Assembly: GCA_024958655.1 (NCBI GenBank)
Contig: JANWUR010000004.1
Span: 62,001-126,000, forward strand
Direction of reading: 5' to 3'
DNA from: Cyanobium sp. FGCU6
GTDB taxonomy: Bacteria; Cyanobacteriota; Cyanobacteriia; PCC-6307; Cyanobiaceae
Length of the DNA stretch: 64,000 nt
This document shows positions 1 to 8,736 of this stretch, piece by piece. The position numbers and the translations under genes are program-made. A model generated the notes under the pieces. That model made no database searches, was not told the DNA's origin, and saw only the letters and a program-made list of their open reading frames with translations. The first letter of the stretch is position 1. Each line of letters starts with the position of its first letter.

Positions 1-1
1 G

Positions 2-631
2 CCAAGGGTTCCCGGGGAATCCGCAGCCACCTCCCCAGCTCCCGGCCAGGCCCGGGAGCTGGACGCAGAACGCGGCCGGGATCCGAATCTGCATCGGCGA
101 GGGCTGGAGGCCTTCCCCTTCGAGCGCTGGCTGCAGCCATCCCGGACACCCGGCCAGGGCGACTCAGGCATCAGCGGCCAGGAGGCCAACAGCCGCGCGG
201 AGGCCTGGTGGCGGCAGCAACGCAGGCGCGGTCCCAGCGCCGACGTCACCTGGGAGGCGACCGATGCCGCCCCGCTGAGACCCCTGCCGAGCCAGAAGGC
301 GGTCACGATCGACACCCTGCGGGCCCTGGTGCACAGCAAGCCGACGGGCAACCGCAGTCGCAGCAAGGCCGCCCTGGCCGCCACCGCCGTGGCGCAGGCC
401 CTGGACATGGGCAGCGAAGCGGTGCAGGAGCTGCGGGGGCTGGGCAAGGGCTACAGCCCACTGCAGGATGCGGCGCTGCGGCATCTGCCCGCCGATGAGG
501 TGATCGTCGAGGTGATCGACGGGCTGCCATCGGGGTGGCAGTGGGTCGCCGGGATCTGGGCCACCTATGGCGCCAGGCCCCACGAAGCCCTGCTGATGGC
601 GGAGGTGGCCTCACTTGTTGCGCAGATGTGA
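2..631 (+). pseudogene. Tyrosine-recombinase/integrase remnant (cyanobacterial type), 5' end outside window
   Basis: The frame is open from the window edge, so the N-terminus is missing. The last 100 codons resemble the core-binding to catalytic transition of cyanobacterial phage-type integrases: the segment GYSPLQDAALRHLPADE is followed by WQWVAGIWATYGARPHEAL, where the R of RPHE would be the first catalytic arginine. A TGA at 629-631 then ends the frame just after this box, so the downstream catalytic H-x-x-R and Tyr boxes are lost. Beyond the TGA the same frame stays open to about 812 and reads LIRGGKARQ, which looks like the decayed next segment. I infer a dead integrase marking the edge of a mobile or accessory region. 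The family call rests on the GxRPHE box and the general pattern only. Confidence 0.6.
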
Positions 632-813
632 GGCGAAGCCTTCCACATCCACGACGACCCCGCGGATGCCGAACTGATCAGGGGCGGCAAGGCCCGGCAG
701 CACCGGGGCCCCCATCGGCCAGCCGAGACCCGCCGACGCGAGACTTTGTTAAAGGGAAAAGCACCAGGCTTTAATAGGCACTGGCCTTGTTCAAGCTTCG
801 CGGTGGTGGGCTG

Positions 814-1986
814 ATGAAGCGCGTTTGCGCCGGTCACTACGAGATCACCAGCACCGCTGGCGAGGAGGTTCGTGCCTTCATGCCGGCGCCATTGCCGCCT
901 GAGCCCCCCGTCCAACTGGATGGAGCCCTGCAGGCGTTGCACGAGCGTGCGCTGTTGGCCTGCGGGCGCCTGGATGGAGTTTCGGCCCTCCTTCCCGATC
1001 GCGACATCTTCCTCTACGCCTACGTACGGCGCGAAGCCCTGCTGTCGTCTCAGATCGAGGGCACGCAGTCCTCCCTGTCCGACCTGCTGCTGTTCGAGCT
1101 GGAAGAGGCCCCAGGTGTCCCTTTCGATGACGTCGTCGAGGTCTCCGGTTATGTGGCGGGGTTGGAGCACGGCCTGGGGAGGCTGCAGGAGGGGGTCCCC
1201 CTCTCCTCCCGCCTGCTGCGCGAGATCCATGCCCGACTGTTGGCCAGGGGCCGCGGAGCCGATCGGCTGCCGGGAGCGTTCCGTCGGAGCCAGAACTGGA
1301 TCGGCGCCGCCCGCCCAGGCAATGCCCGCTTCGTGCCCCCGCCTCCTGGGCTGGTGGAGGAGTGCATGGGGCAGCTGGAGCAGTTCATCCACGGAGGGCC
1401 CCAGGGCGAACACAACCTGCCGTTGCTGGTGCGCGCCGCACTGGCCCACGTGCAGTTCGAGACGATCCATCCGTTTCTCGATGGCAACGGACGCCTGGGC
1501 AGGCTGCTGATCGTGCTGATGCTGATTGACGCAGGGGTTCTGCAGGAGCCATTGCTCTATCTGAGCCTGTTCTTCAAAGAGCACCGCAGCCGCTACTACG
1601 CGCTGCTGGACGGCGTGCGCCGGGACGGGGACTGGGAGGCCTGGATCGACTTCTTCCTCGAGGGAGTCGCGAGCACGGCAGCCACTGCGGTCAGCACCGC
1701 TCACAGCCTGCTCGCGATGTTCCGCGCCGACGAGGCCAGGCTGGGCGGGCTGGGGCGTTCGGGGCCAAGCGCGCGGCACGTGTTCGCCGCCCTCTGCCGG
1801 CGTCCACTGAACAGCATCAACCAGCTCAGCACCGCCTGTCATCTGAGCTTTCCCACCACCGCCAAAGCCCTGGATGCCCTGGTGGATCTGGGGATTGTTC
1901 GAGAGATCACCGGTGGCCGGCGCAATCGCCTCTTTGCCTACGACGGCTATCTGACCATTCTCAGTGAGGGGGCCGATCCGCTGTGA
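814..1986 (+). CDS. Fic family protein (class II, self-inhibited AMP-transferase type)
   Basis: Fic proteins transfer AMP or related groups to hydroxyl side chains of target proteins and often act as toxins or regulators. The protein of 390 residues carries the canonical core motif HPFLDGNGRLGR at about residues 219-230. It also carries an N-terminal inhibitory motif SSQIEG at about 78-83, matching [S/T]xxxE[G/N], so it is a class II Fic whose own helix blocks the active site. The N-terminal phrase AFMPAPLPP is typical of this subfamily. The C-terminus after residue 310 reads like a winged-helix domain (NSINQLSTACHLSFPTTAKAL). The ATG at 814 is preferred over the upstream TTG at 787 because family members start close to this point. 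The gene appears complete, unlike its neighbours. Confidence 0.9.
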   Translation: MKRVCAGHYEITSTAGEEVRAFMPAPLPPEPPVQLDGALQALHERALLACGRLDGVSALLPDRDIFLYAYVRREALLSSQIEGTQSSLSDLLLFELEEAPGVPFDDVVEVSGYVAGLEHGLGRLQEGVPLSSRLLREIHARLLARGRGADRLPGAFRRSQNWIGAARPGNARFVPPPPGLVEECMGQLEQFIHGGPQGEHNLPLLVRAALAHVQFETIHPFLDGNGRLGRLLIVLMLIDAGVLQEPLLYLSLFFKEHRSRYYALLDGVRRDGDWEAWIDFFLEGVASTAATAVSTAHSLLAMFRADEARLGGLGRSGPSARHVFAALCRRPLNSINQLSTACHLSFPTTAKALDALVDLGIVREITGGRRNRLFAYDGYLTILSEGADPL

Positions 1987-2198
1987 CGGGGGCCTTCGGT
2001 CTTGGTGACGCGGCGATCAGCGAGGGGGACGAGAGGCAGATCAGGCCCCTGATGCTGACGCATGTTCTGGCCTGGGCCCGGCTGGCCAAGGCCTCAAGGG
2101 CCTTGATGAGCTCTGGCGTCAGGCACAGGCGCAGCGCATGCAACGGGTGATGGTGCCGTATCTGGAGGCTCTGCTGTAGGGCTCTGCGTCAAACCAGC
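1987..2198. other. Gap between the two Fic genes, no recognised gene
   Basis: This 212-base stretch could hold a GTG-initiated frame of 55 codons (1983-2150) overlapping the Fic stop. A second frame at 2105-2179 ends in MVPYLEALL. Neither resembles a family I know, and together they look like the debris of one short gene split by a frameshift. Confidence 0.3.
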
Positions 2199-3217
2199 TC
2201 AGCCCGGAAGACGGGTCGCCAGATCGGTCGGCACGCGGAAGATCTCCCGCTTGCCATCCTTGCCTGGGATCAGGAGGCCGCGGCCTGCCAGCTTCTGCAG
2301 ATCGCTGCGGGCGGTCTGGTTGCTGACGCCATGGCTGTTCTGGTGGGAGAGCACCGTGTAGCGGAACCCTGCATGGCGCAGCAGCGCCAGCTTGGCGGTG
2401 GCAGTGCTGAGGTAGGCGTGCAGGTTGGCGATCGCCTGCTGGATCACCGTCACCTGAGCCAGCAGGAAGTAGGTCAGATCGTTGTCATCGGTTCCGCAGA
2501 GCAGGAATGAGCGCTCGTACATCGCCCGGGCCTGGTCGATCACCGAGGAGATCGAGATGAACTCAAACAGCCAGTACCCCTGCTTGAGCATCGACCTGTA
2601 GAAGAGCGCCCGGGCTGTGCGGCCATTGCCATCGCAGAACAGGTGGTCGCAGGCCAGCCAGAAGTGCAGGGCGATCGCCCGGACCACCGGGTGAATGAAC
2701 ACGGCTGGGGTTTCACCGTTGGCAAACCGCATAGCTGCTCCAGCCGCGCTTCCAGCTCAGTGGCTGCCGGAGGGACGTGGAACACCGTCCCATCGATGTC
2801 ATCGACCACCACCTCCACGCCGGGAGGACGCAAGCGGCCGGCATCGGCGGGGTCATCCAGGGTCTTCTCGCTCACCAGCCGATGCAGATCCAGCACCAGC
2901 TGAGGCGTCAGTGGGGCGTCCTGCATCTGCCGGATGCGCTGCATCGTCCGGAAGTTGTTCAGGATCATCTGCTCGGAGCGATCGCGTGTGAAGGCAGTGG
3001 TGACGGCCTCTGGCGCCATCACGCCGGCACCGGCCTGCATGTCGATCTCATGCAGACCCTTGAGCAGCAGCGGCAGTGGCGCGCCTGTTCCCCGCCGTGC
3101 AAACTTCTCGGCCAACCACCCCTGCTCATGGCTCAGGCCCAGTGGGGGCGTGCGATGGCGCAGCTCGTCCCAGTGGAGATAGAGAGGCCACCCTGGCTTG
3201 CGGCGGCCAGTTGCCAA
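2199..3217 (-). pseudogene. Second Fic family gene, broken by a frameshift
   Basis: Two adjacent minus-strand frames together encode one Fic protein of a different subfamily from the gene at 814. The upstream part (3217 to about 2733, probable TTG start at 3217) reads YLHWDELRHRTPPLGLSHE and later RDRSEQMILNNFRTMQ. The downstream part (2732 to 2199) reads FIHPVVRAIALHFWLACDHL followed by FCDGNGRTARALF, which is the Fic core. The join at about 2728-2733 needs a change equivalent to one lost base. The region between LHEID and RDRSEQ is shorter than in relatives I remember, and no [S/T]xxxE[G/N] inhibitory motif is visible in it. The C-terminus has a winged-helix look. Unless the shift is a sequencing error, no full-length protein is made. 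Confidence 0.8.
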
Positions 3218-3371
3218 GCACGGGCATCGCCTCCTGCAGCCCACCCCCCAGGGCGAGCACCAAGAACCTGCAGTAGCTGCTGGCAGCGGGGAGGGCACCG
3301 CATTGAGCGGGTCTGCAGCGATCCAGCGGCGCGAGCCCCAAGGCTGTGGCGCTCCAATCCGCGCTGGACGT

Positions 3372-3797
3372 TCAGAGCGCCATGGGAACAATCACCCGTG
3401 GCGGCAGGTTGAGCTGGCGGATGCGCCGGGCGAAACCGCGGTCGTCGAAGGAGGCGATCACTTCGCAACCTTTGCAGCTGGCGTGATGCAAGGCGTCGGC
3501 GAAATCGAGGCCGGAGCGCAGCCCCGCCACCGCCTGCTCCAGGCCGGGGCGGTCTTCCATCTGCAGACAGGGGTGCTGCAGCAGTTGCTCGAACACCAGC
3601 AGCACCTGCTCGGCCGCGAAGCCGTAATAGCCCCTCAACACCCATTCCAGTTCCAGCGCCACGGTCTTGGGCAGAAACAGATCCTGGCCGGATTCGATCA
3701 ACAGGCGAGCCGCCTGGCGCTGGGCCTGCGTCGCCGCGTCAGCGCTCTCCTCCTCCACGAAGTAACGGGCGAGCACGTTGGTGTCGAGACCGATCAC
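3372..3797 (-). CDS. PIN-domain ribonuclease toxin of a type II toxin-antitoxin pair
   Basis: The 141-residue protein begins VIGLDTNVLARYF, the standard start of VapC-like PIN domains, with the first catalytic Asp at residue 5. Further acidic residues fit the active site: Glu49 in ALELEWVL, Asp98 and Asp101 in GLDFADALH, and Asp118/119 in SFDDRGF. Such proteins cut tRNA or other RNA when not bound by the antitoxin. The GTG start at 3797 lies inside the stop of the upstream antitoxin (GTGA overlap), so the two are translationally coupled. All acidic residues are present, so it looks active. The RNA target cannot be read from the sequence. Confidence 0.88.
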   Translation of the reverse strand: MIGLDTNVLARYFVEEESADAATQAQRQAARLLIESGQDLFLPKTVALELEWVLRGYYGFAAEQVLLVFEQLLQHPCLQMEDRPGLEQAVAGLRSGLDFADALHHASCKGCEVIASFDDRGFARRIRQLNLPPRVIVPMAL

Positions 3798-4012
3798 GGC
3801 CGCAGCAGGCGGGCGGGATCGAAATCCACCGGCAACGGCGGCCGCTGGCTCTTGAGCAGCCCGAAGCCGCTTTCGGGAAGATCCTGCTGTGGTTTCCACG
3901 GCCGCAGCTCGATGTGGTCGCCCACCAGCTCGAAGCAGACGCGGCTGCCCCGCCCCAACCCGAGCTGCTGGCGCAGGGCCTTGGGGATGGTGACCTGCCC
4001 CTTGCTGGTCAT
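3794..4012 (-). CDS. AbrB/MazE-type (SpoVT-AbrB fold) antitoxin
   Basis: This 72-residue protein starts MTSKGQVTIPKALRQQLGL, the signature of the swapped-hairpin AbrB DNA-binding domain used by VapB/MazE antitoxins. That domain fills about residues 1-40. The C-terminal tail (about 41-72, ending PVDFDPARLLRP) is the usual toxin-binding part. Its TGA stop overlaps the start codon of the PIN toxin by four bases, the normal antitoxin-first order. It should neutralise the toxin and repress its own promoter. A perfect palindrome lies 43 bases upstream of its start. The pair is intact within an otherwise decayed region. Confidence 0.9.
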   Translation of the reverse strand: MTSKGQVTIPKALRQQLGLGRGSRVCFELVGDHIELRPWKPQQDLPESGFGLLKSQRPPLPVDFDPARLLRP

Positions 4013-4055
4013 CGAGCAGGCGGCTGAGGGGTCCACGGGCAAGTCAGAGCGTGTA

Positions 4056-4066
4056 TTACCTGGTAA
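4056..4066 (-). promoter_or_regulatory. Palindrome TTACC-T-GGTAA, candidate operator of the toxin-antitoxin pair
   Basis: The perfect 5+1+5 inverted repeat TTACCTGGTAA lies upstream of the antitoxin start at 4012. A TAATAC hexamer overlaps it on the minus strand (about 4053-4058) and could be a -10 box. AbrB-type antitoxins bind short palindromes at their own promoters, so I infer an autoregulatory operator. A second short palindrome, GCTAGC, follows at 4068-4073. Confidence 0.5.
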
Positions 4067-4180
4067 GGCTAGCTGTGCTGGATGGGAGGAAGCCTGGCGC
4101 TCGCAGTCCGCACGGCAGGCAGCCCACAAAAAACTCTGCAGGAATCCTCCTGGGATTCATCAAAGGGTTGCCGGGATGCC

Positions 4181-4297
4181 ATGGACAAGCAGTCCATTTC
4201 CATCTCCGTGGAGACCGACCTGCTCGAGGAGCTCGATCAGGAGCTGCGTCACAAGGCGCATCGCCAGCAGAACCGCTCAGCGGCTCAGTGGCGATAG
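4181..4297 (+). pseudogene. Short RHH (ParD/CopG-like) antitoxin fragment
   Basis: An ATG at 4181 opens a 38-codon frame beginning MDKQSISISVETDLLEELDQ. This is the beta-strand and first helix of a ribbon-helix-helix antitoxin. The second helix is not recognisable: the frame runs into RHKAHRQQNRSAAQWR and stops. The fragment sits between two other antitoxin loci. It could be a very short functional peptide, but a 3' truncation is more likely. Confidence 0.45.
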
Positions 4298-4336
4298 CGT
4301 TGACAGCAGTGCAGGCATTGCAGGCGGTAGCAACTC

Positions 4337-4601
4337 ATGGTCACGCTCACCATCCGCAACCTCGACGAGAGCACCAAGGCTCAGCTCCGCATCCAGGCTG
4401 CTCGCCACGGACGATCCATGGAAGAGGAGGCCCGCACGATCCTGCGGGATGCCATCCAATCCAGCCAGCCAGGCAGCAAGGCTGGGCGGTCGTATTCACG
4501 CCCACTTCGCTCAGTTGGGCGGTGTGGAGCTCAACCTTCCAGAGCGTTCGTCCCAGCCATCCCCAGCCCGGTTTGAGGAAGAAGCAGGCTCGGCAACCTA
4601 G
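4337..4601 (+). pseudogene. VapB/FitA-like RHH antitoxin, frameshifted
   Basis: The start MVTLTIRNLDESTKAQLRIQ continues with AARHGRSMEEEARTILRDA. This is the classic FitA/VapB ribbon-helix-helix antitoxin, residues about 1-45. The expected C-terminus is present but in another frame: GGRIHAHFAQLGGVELNLPE, read up to the TAG at 4599-4601. The two frames meet near 4480-4490. In the ATG frame the protein instead ends in unrelated sequence at 4576. The toxin-binding tail is therefore separated from the DNA-binding domain, fitting the truncation of its partner just downstream. Confidence 0.75.
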
Positions 4602-4633
4602 GAACGTCTGCAACGACCAGGAGATGTTTGGCT

Positions 4634-4690
4634 GTGATCCTGCTCGATACCAACGTGATCTCGGAGCTGATGCGCCAGCGACCTGCCGCA
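4634..4690 (+). pseudogene. VapC/FitB-like PIN toxin, only the N-terminus left
   Basis: A GTG at 4634 begins VILLDTNVISELMRQRPA, the first 18 residues of a FitB/VapC PIN domain including the first catalytic Asp. The similarity then stops abruptly at about 4690. The remaining catalytic residues are absent and the next gene starts at 4731. The toxin was evidently cut off by a deletion or rearrangement whose right end lies between 4690 and 4731. Confidence 0.7.
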
Positions 4691-4730
4691 GGAAGCCTCC
4701 TTAGCGTGGGGACACGCAGGTCGGAGGGTC

Positions 4731-7700
4731 GTGAACCGGGCGTTGCACCTCCCCATCCTCCGACGAGCTCTGGTCCTGTTCCTGCCGATCAGCGCCGCGA
4801 TCTCCGTGGTGCTGGTGCCGATGGCCCTTCTCTACGAGCGCAGCCGCCGCGAGACGCTGCAGACGCGGGTGCAGGCCCTGATGGAGGCCTCAGCCGTGCG
4901 GGCTCGCCAGACCTTCCGGGAGGTCAGGAGCAACTCCGGCGTGGTGCTCACCGTGCCGGCCATGACCGACCTCTGGAGCGGCCCCGGGCCTGATCGGCAG
5001 GCCCTGGCCGATCTGGGCAAGGTGTTCCGCAGCCAGCTCCGCGAATACGAGCGCTACTCCTCCCTGCGCATCTACGACCGAAACGGCGCCCCGCTCCTGG
5101 CCGTGGATCAACCGAGCGCGGCTGCAGCCGATGGCGCAAACCAGGCCCTGATGCCGGAGGTGCTGGCCCAGGCCAACCGCCTGGCGCCCCGGCAGCTCTG
5201 GTTTCGCCGGTGCTCTGGCCCACGTCGGCCCCCCGTTCTGGCCTGCCGCCCCCGGACCCCTACGTCCTGGCGGTGCGCCCCCTGTTCGACCGCGCCCGCG
5301 TGCGCCGCGGCGTCCTGGTCTTCGTGACCCAGCTCGGGCCGCTCCTCCAGGACTTCGATCGGATCACCAACGATTCCGGTGCCCTGCAGCGGGGCTACAT
5401 GCTCAGCCGCACCGGCACCGTGCTCAACCCCGGAGGCGGTGGCCGGGGGGTGAACTTCGCCCCCCGGTTCCCGGAGGTGTGGAAACGCATGGCGGCACAG
5501 CAGAGCGGCGGCGTGGACACCAGCGGCGGTCTGCTCCGGTTCCTGAGCGCCACCGTGTTGCCCTGGAAGCGGCCCGGCCCTGGGGGGCTGTTCCTCTTCC
5601 GCCGGCTGCAGCCCTTCAGCCCACCCCCTGGCGCCAGTGGGGATCCTGCCACCGCAGACAGCTTCCGGCTCGTGGTGGAGGTGCCCTCCCCCTCCCTCTA
5701 CCGCGGCTCGGTCCTCTCCCAGCCCGCGGGCCTGATCCTGGTGGGCCTGCCCTATCTCCTGGCTGCGGTCACCAGCCTGGTCATCGCCGATTCCCAGGAG
5801 CGTCTGGCCCGCAGGCAACGCCATGACCAGAGCCTGGCGCAGCGGTTGCTGGGCGTGATGCAGAACGCGGGGGTCGGCATGGCGCTCTGCGATCCGGCCA
5901 GCGGCGCCATCCGCTCCGCCAATGCGGCGCTCTGCGGGTTCTTGGGGCGCGAGGAGGCCGAGCTGCTCCAGTGCCGCTGGGAGGAGCTCGGCCATCCCGA
6001 CGACCGGACCCTCGATCTGGAACAGGCCCGCCAGCTCCGCCAGGGCGCCATCGACCATTACGGCCTTCGCCGGCGGTACCAGCGACCCGATGGCACCAGC
6101 CGCTGGGGCGACCTGGTGGTGTCCGCCGTGCGCGATCCCTCGGGTGTCTCCACCGACCTGGTGGTCCAGATCAGCGATGTGACCGAGCTGCTCCAGAAGA
6201 CGGCCTACCTGGAAGCGGCGACCGCCGCTGGCATCGTCGGCATCTGGGACTGGGACGTGGAGCACGACGTGCTCACCTGGGATGCGGTCATGTATCAGAT
6301 CTACGGCCGACGGCCAGAGGACTTCCAGGGCACCCGCGACGCCTGGGAGCAGGGGTTGCATCCCGCAGATAAGCCCGACGTGCTCCAGGAACTGAACGCC
6401 GCCCTGCAGGGGTTGCGCGAGTACCAAGTCAAGTTCCGGGTGGTGTGGCCCGATGACTCGGTGCACCATGTCATGGCCCGAGGTCGCGTCAGCCTCGCCG
6501 GCGACGGGCGCCCGGTGCGCATGGTCGGCGTGAACTACGACATCACCGCCCAGGTGGAGCGCCAGGAGGAACTGGAGCATCAGCACGCCCTGATGGCGGC
6601 GACCGTCCAGTCCCTGCACGATCCCCATGTCATCCTCAAGGCACGTCGCGATGCCTCCGGGGTCATCGTGGACTTCGTCACCATCTCGGCCAATGCGCTG
6701 ACCTGCCACTACGCCGGCCTGAGCCTGGATCAGCTGATCGGCAGCTCCTTGTTGGAGATCCTGCCGGTGCATCGGTCCTCCGGACTGCTGGACCTCTACA
6801 TCCGTGCGGTGAACACGGGCGAGCCGCTGGTGCTGGATGACTTCGTCTTCCCGCACGAGATCATCGGCGAGGAGGTCCATTTCGACATCCGCGCCATCGC
6901 CGTCGGCGACGAACTGAGCATCACCTGGCGCGATGCCACGGCGCGATTCCAGATGCTGGGGCGGCTGGCCGAATCCGAACAGCGCTACAAGCTGCTGGCA
7001 GAGAACGCCTCCGACGTGGTGTTCCGCGGCAGCCCGGAAGGCGTGACTCTGTGGGTCACCCCCTCGATCACCGACCTGATCGGCTGGACGCCCGAGGAGC
7101 TGATCGGCCAGCCCTTCGGCCCCTTCGTCCACCCCGACGACCTGGAAACGCTGAAGCAGGCGCGAGCCGGCCTGGCCCAGGGAGATCGACAGGAGTTCCG
7201 CCTGCGGGTGCGCCATCGGCAGGGGGGCTACCGCCGGGTGGCCGTGACCGCCCGGGGTGCCCTCGGTCCTGACGGCCGATTCCTGGGGAGCGTCGGGAGC
7301 TGGCGCGACATCGAGGCGGAGGTGGAGGCCGAGCAGGCCCGTGCTCTGGAGCGCTCCCGCCTGGTGGCCACGTTCGAGTCCCTCCTCGATCCCCACGTGG
7401 TGCTGGAGGCCCGACGGGACGCCAGCGGCGCCATCGTCGATTTCGTCTACACCGCCGTGAACGAGGCGGCCTCCCGCTACAACCTGCTGGCCCAGGACCA
7501 GATGGTGGGCCGCAGTGTGATGGAGCTCCTGCCCGCCCACAGCAGCACGGGCCTTCTGGAGATGTACAGGCGGGTGGTGGAGACGGGCGAGCCCCTGGTG
7601 CTCGATGACTTCACCTACCCCCACGAGATCCTGGGCGAGGAGCGTCGCTACGACATTCGTGCCGTCCCCATCGGCGACGAGTTGTCCTTCACCTGGCGCG

Positions 7701-8616
7701 ATGTCACCGAGCGCCACGACGCCGCCTGCAGGCTGGCGGCCTCCGAGGAGTCCTACCGGCTCCTCGCCACGAACTCCAGCGATGTGGTGGTCCGCGTCCG
7801 CGACGACACGGTGCTCTGGGTCTCCCCCTCGCTCACGACCGCTCTCGGCTGGCAGCCCGAGGAATGGATCGGGCACCAGGTGAGGGATTTTCTCCATCCC
7901 GGGGATCTCGACGACCACCAGGTCGACCTCCAGGCGATCACCCGTGGCGAGAGTCGCTGCGTCGCTACCGGTTCCGCGACCGGGACGGCAGCTGGCACTG
8001 GGCGGAGGTGCATGCCGGCCCCTTCAGGGACCGGGAGGGCCGCATCGACGGGCGTGTGTCCTCGTTCCGCCTCATCGACAACGAAGTGGCCGCGGAGCGG
8101 CTCCTGGAGCGCCAGGCCCGCACTGACGACCTCACCGGTCTGCTCAACCGCCGGGAGGCACTCGGGCGCATCGACCGCCTGACCACCGGCGAACATCGCA
8201 GGGGTCAGAGGGAGGCCCTGCTTTTCTGCGACCTTGACCGGTTCAAGGGCACCAACGACCACTACGGCCATGCCGCAGGCGATCTGGTGCTCTGCGCCGT
8301 GGCCGAGCGCATCCGCGGCTTCCTGCGGGCAGAGGACCTGGCGGCCCGTGTGGGCGGCGACGAACTGCTGGTGGTGCTCCGGGGGGTGCAGTGTAAGGAG
8401 AACGCCCTGACGATCGCCGAGAAGATCCGCTCCGCCGTGCAGGAGCCTGTACTCACCCCGGCCGGAGCTGTGCAGGTCAGCCTCTCGATCGGGGTCACCC
8501 TGGTCGCGCCCGGGGAGGGCACCGACGCCCTGATCGCCAGGGCCGACGCGGCGATGTACGAGGCCAAGCAGGAAGGCCGCAACCGGGTGATCCCCATCGC
8601 CGCACCAGCCGTTTAA
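4731..8616 (+). pseudogene. Membrane multi-PAS diguanylate cyclase (GGDEF), interrupted by two frameshifts
   Basis: Read across three frames, this is one protein of about 1290 residues. Its order is: a membrane helix near residues 12-34, an extracytoplasmic sensor region, a second helix (PAGLILVGLPYLLAAVTSLV), about six PAS domains, and a C-terminal GGDEF domain. The cyclase domain has DDLTGLLNR, FCDLDRFKGTND and the A-site variant GGDEL. An RAED I-site lies five residues before it. It would make cyclic di-GMP in response to external and internal signals. The frame changes near 5202-5210 and again near 7948-7960. Both are repaired by adding one base, so they are either real single-base deletions or sequencing errors. 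A GTG start at 4731 with GGAGGG just upstream is the likely beginning. No EAL domain is present. Confidence 0.85.
6611..7714 (+). repeat. Internal duplication of a PAS pair inside the GGDEF protein
   Basis: The block at about 6611-6946 (DPHVILKARRDASGVIVDF to DELSITWRDAT) is repeated at about 7379-7714 (DPHVVLEARRDASGAIVDF to DELSFTWRDVT). Each copy is followed by a second PAS of the NASDVV/NSSDVV type. The two copies share more than half of their residues by eye, so the PAS3-PAS4 pair was probably duplicated in tandem to give PAS5-PAS6. Confidence 0.8.
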
Positions 8617-8736
8617 GGCGCACGCTCGCCTGCAGCCAGGCCTGCCACGCCCGTCACCCCGTGATGAACGCAGCGGTGAACTGATCACGTCCTTCCCGTC
8701 TGATGCAAACAGACGCTGTCCCTATCCTGGGCTCAC

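Noticed and set aside
5108-7918. Long minus-strand frame opposite the PAS/GGDEF gene
   Set aside because: It is low-complexity and has no domain pattern, while the plus-strand frames hold clear PAS and GGDEF motifs.
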